Source: JBBIRG01 sp964410965
Lineage (GTDB): Bacteria; CLD3; SB21; JBBIRG01
Direction of reading: 5' to 3'
Length of the DNA stretch: 64,000 bases
NCBI GenBank assembly: GCA_964410965.1
Contig: CAYPIY010000002.1
Span: forward strand, 248,001-312,000
Part shown: positions 63,044 through 64,000 of the stretch, in pieces
Numbering within the stretch: position 1 is the stretch's first letter
How the letters are laid out: each line of letters opens with the position of its first letter
Program-made: the position numbers and the translations under genes
Notes under the pieces: model-generated
Database searches by the model: none
Told to the model about the DNA's origin: nothing
The model's input: the letters and a program-made list of their open reading frames with translations, nothing else

Positions 63044-64000
63044 ATGGCAGAAGAAGAAAAACAATTCATCGATGAGGAAATCGAAGAGGAAGATGAGGAA
63101 CTTGAGGATCTCTCTAGTTTCAACCTTGCAGACCTGAAAAATAAAAAATTGTCTGAACTCCTGGATATAGCGAAGGAACTCAATATTCCGGGCATGACCG
63201 GCATGAAAAAACAGGATATGATCTTCAAGATCCTTGAAGAGCAGACCAAACAGGATGGTTTTATTTTCAGTGAAGGTGTGCTGGAAATTCTGCCGGACGG
63301 CTATGGTTTTTTGCGGTCATCCAATTACAATTATCTTCCGAGTCCGGATGACATTTATATATCGCCCTCTCAGATCAAGAAATTCGGTCTTCGTACCGGA
63401 GATATAATCAGCGGACAGATCCGGCCTCCCAAAGAAAGCGAACGTTTTTTTGCCCTGCTCAGGGTCGCCGCGGTCAACTTTGAAAATCCTGATGTAGCCA
63501 AATCCAAACCGCTATTTGATAATCTCACGCCCCTTTATCCGCAGGAACGACTTAATCTCGAAGTCAAGGACCCTGCCAATTATTCGCTCAGGGTCATGAA
63601 TCTGCTCACGCCGATCGGTAAGGGACAGCGCGGACTGATCGTCTCTCCGCCTCGGGCCGGAAAAACGATTTTGCTGAAAAACATCGCCAATGCCATTACT
63701 GAAAATCATCCCGAAGTCAAGATGATCGTCCTGCTGATCGATGAGCGTCCTGAAGAAGTCACCGACATGGAACGATCGGTTAAAGCAGAAGTGCTGAGTT
63801 CCACATTTGACGAACCGCCCGACCGTCATGTCCAGGTTACCGACATTGTACTTGAAAAAGCCAAACGTATGGTCGAATGCGGAAATGATGTGGTGATTCT
63901 TCTCGACTCTATCACCCGTCTTGCGAGAGCATTCAACACCGTAGTACCGCACAGCGGCAAGATCCTTTCCGGGGGTGTGGACTCCAACGCGCTTCACCGT
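63044..64000 (+). CDS. rho: Transcription termination factor Rho (partial, C-terminus off the right edge)
   Basis: 319 codons are visible. An acidic N-terminal stretch (EEEKQFIDEEIEEEDEELED) precedes the Rho N-terminal helix bundle (LSELLDIAKELNIPGMTGMK). The RNA-binding cold-shock domain follows (EGVLEILPDGYGFLRS, YISPSQIKKFGLRTGD). The ATPase core shows Walker A in SPPRAGKT, LLIDERPEEVTDM and Walker B VVILLDSITRLARAFN. The sequence stops at SGGVDSNALHR, just before the secondary RNA-binding loop. The hexamer ends untranslated transcripts. The start ATG at 63044 is preceded by ACCGGAAAA. Confidence 0.97.
   Translation, partial: MAEEEKQFIDEEIEEEDEELEDLSSFNLADLKNKKLSELLDIAKELNIPGMTGMKKQDMIFKILEEQTKQDGFIFSEGVLEILPDGYGFLRSSNYNYLPSPDDIYISPSQIKKFGLRTGDIISGQIRPPKESERFFALLRVAAVNFENPDVAKSKPLFDNLTPLYPQERLNLEVKDPANYSLRVMNLLTPIGKGQRGLIVSPPRAGKTILLKNIANAITENHPEVKMIVLLIDERPEEVTDMERSVKAEVLSSTFDEPPDRHVQVTDIVLEKAKRMVECGNDVVILLDSITRLARAFNTVVPHSGKILSGGVDSNALHR

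Noticed and set aside
1..64000. tRNA, rRNA, CRISPR arrays, insertion sequences or prophage
   Set aside because: I looked in the gaps between genes on both strands and saw no cloverleaf, regular repeat-spacer array, transposase or integrase; a covariance-model scan would be needed to exclude small RNAs.

Overview
The window looks like chromosomal DNA from an anaerobic, Gram-negative bacterium of the FCB superphylum, probably an uncultivated lineage near Ignavibacteria, Calditrichota, Marinimicrobia or KSB1. The clues are an LptE-like lipoprotein, an MlaD-type MCE protein, an Omp85-like barrel, a secreted FG-GAP protein ending in a type IX secretion-style sorting domain (SNYPNPFNPTT), a short sigma-70 without region 1.1, and a soluble electron-bifurcating [FeFe]-hydrogenase. 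The exact phylum is inference. I see no phage, transposon, CRISPR array, rRNA or tRNA.

Bases 1-6303 (minus strand) hold one hydrogen-metabolism operon. In transcription order it is a receiver protein, hydC, hydB, hydA, and a sensor kinase built on a hydrogenase-like domain that runs off the left edge. Its promoter (TTGACA-17-TATCTT) lies inside a perfect 14-bp inverted repeat. An 84% A+T spacer separates it from two tandem CsgG/PEGA envelope proteins and a secreted HELGH metallopeptidase (6645-11239, plus). A clean two-way terminator follows.

Bases 11320-27520 (minus) carry, from right to left, a receiver-like/PPDK_N protein, pyrB, rfbB, a cyclic-nucleotide-binding protein, gmk, a receiver-less sigma-54 activator, lptE, an acidic TPR protein, gcvH, a hybrid histidine kinase, a receiver with a degenerate GGDEF domain, and a long acyl-CoA dehydrogenase. 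Bases 27727-33676 (plus) carry an RNA methyltransferase, nadA, tex and a HEAT-cyclophilin lipoprotein. An amino acid permease converges on the last of these. Then come glmS (plus) and a minus block of ZIP transporter, MlaD protein, hprK and outer membrane barrel.

Bases 41552-45042 (plus) hold a cysteine-rich unknown, an RDD membrane protein and an M14 peptidase lipoprotein. Bases 45155-51847 (minus) hold a glycosyltransferase, asnB and the sorting-domain protein. From 52075 onward (plus) there is a six-PAS hybrid kinase, purM, a GAF/degenerate-GGDEF protein, two microcompartment vertex proteins without any shell hexamer, the sigma factor, etfBA, and rho, cut by the right edge.

Together the genes suggest fermentative or syntrophic metabolism: HydABC couples NADH and ferredoxin to H2, and EtfAB takes electrons from acyl-CoA dehydrogenase. 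Signalling is dense: three histidine kinases, two GGDEF domains that have both lost their catalytic motif, and an HPr kinase with no PTS gene in view.
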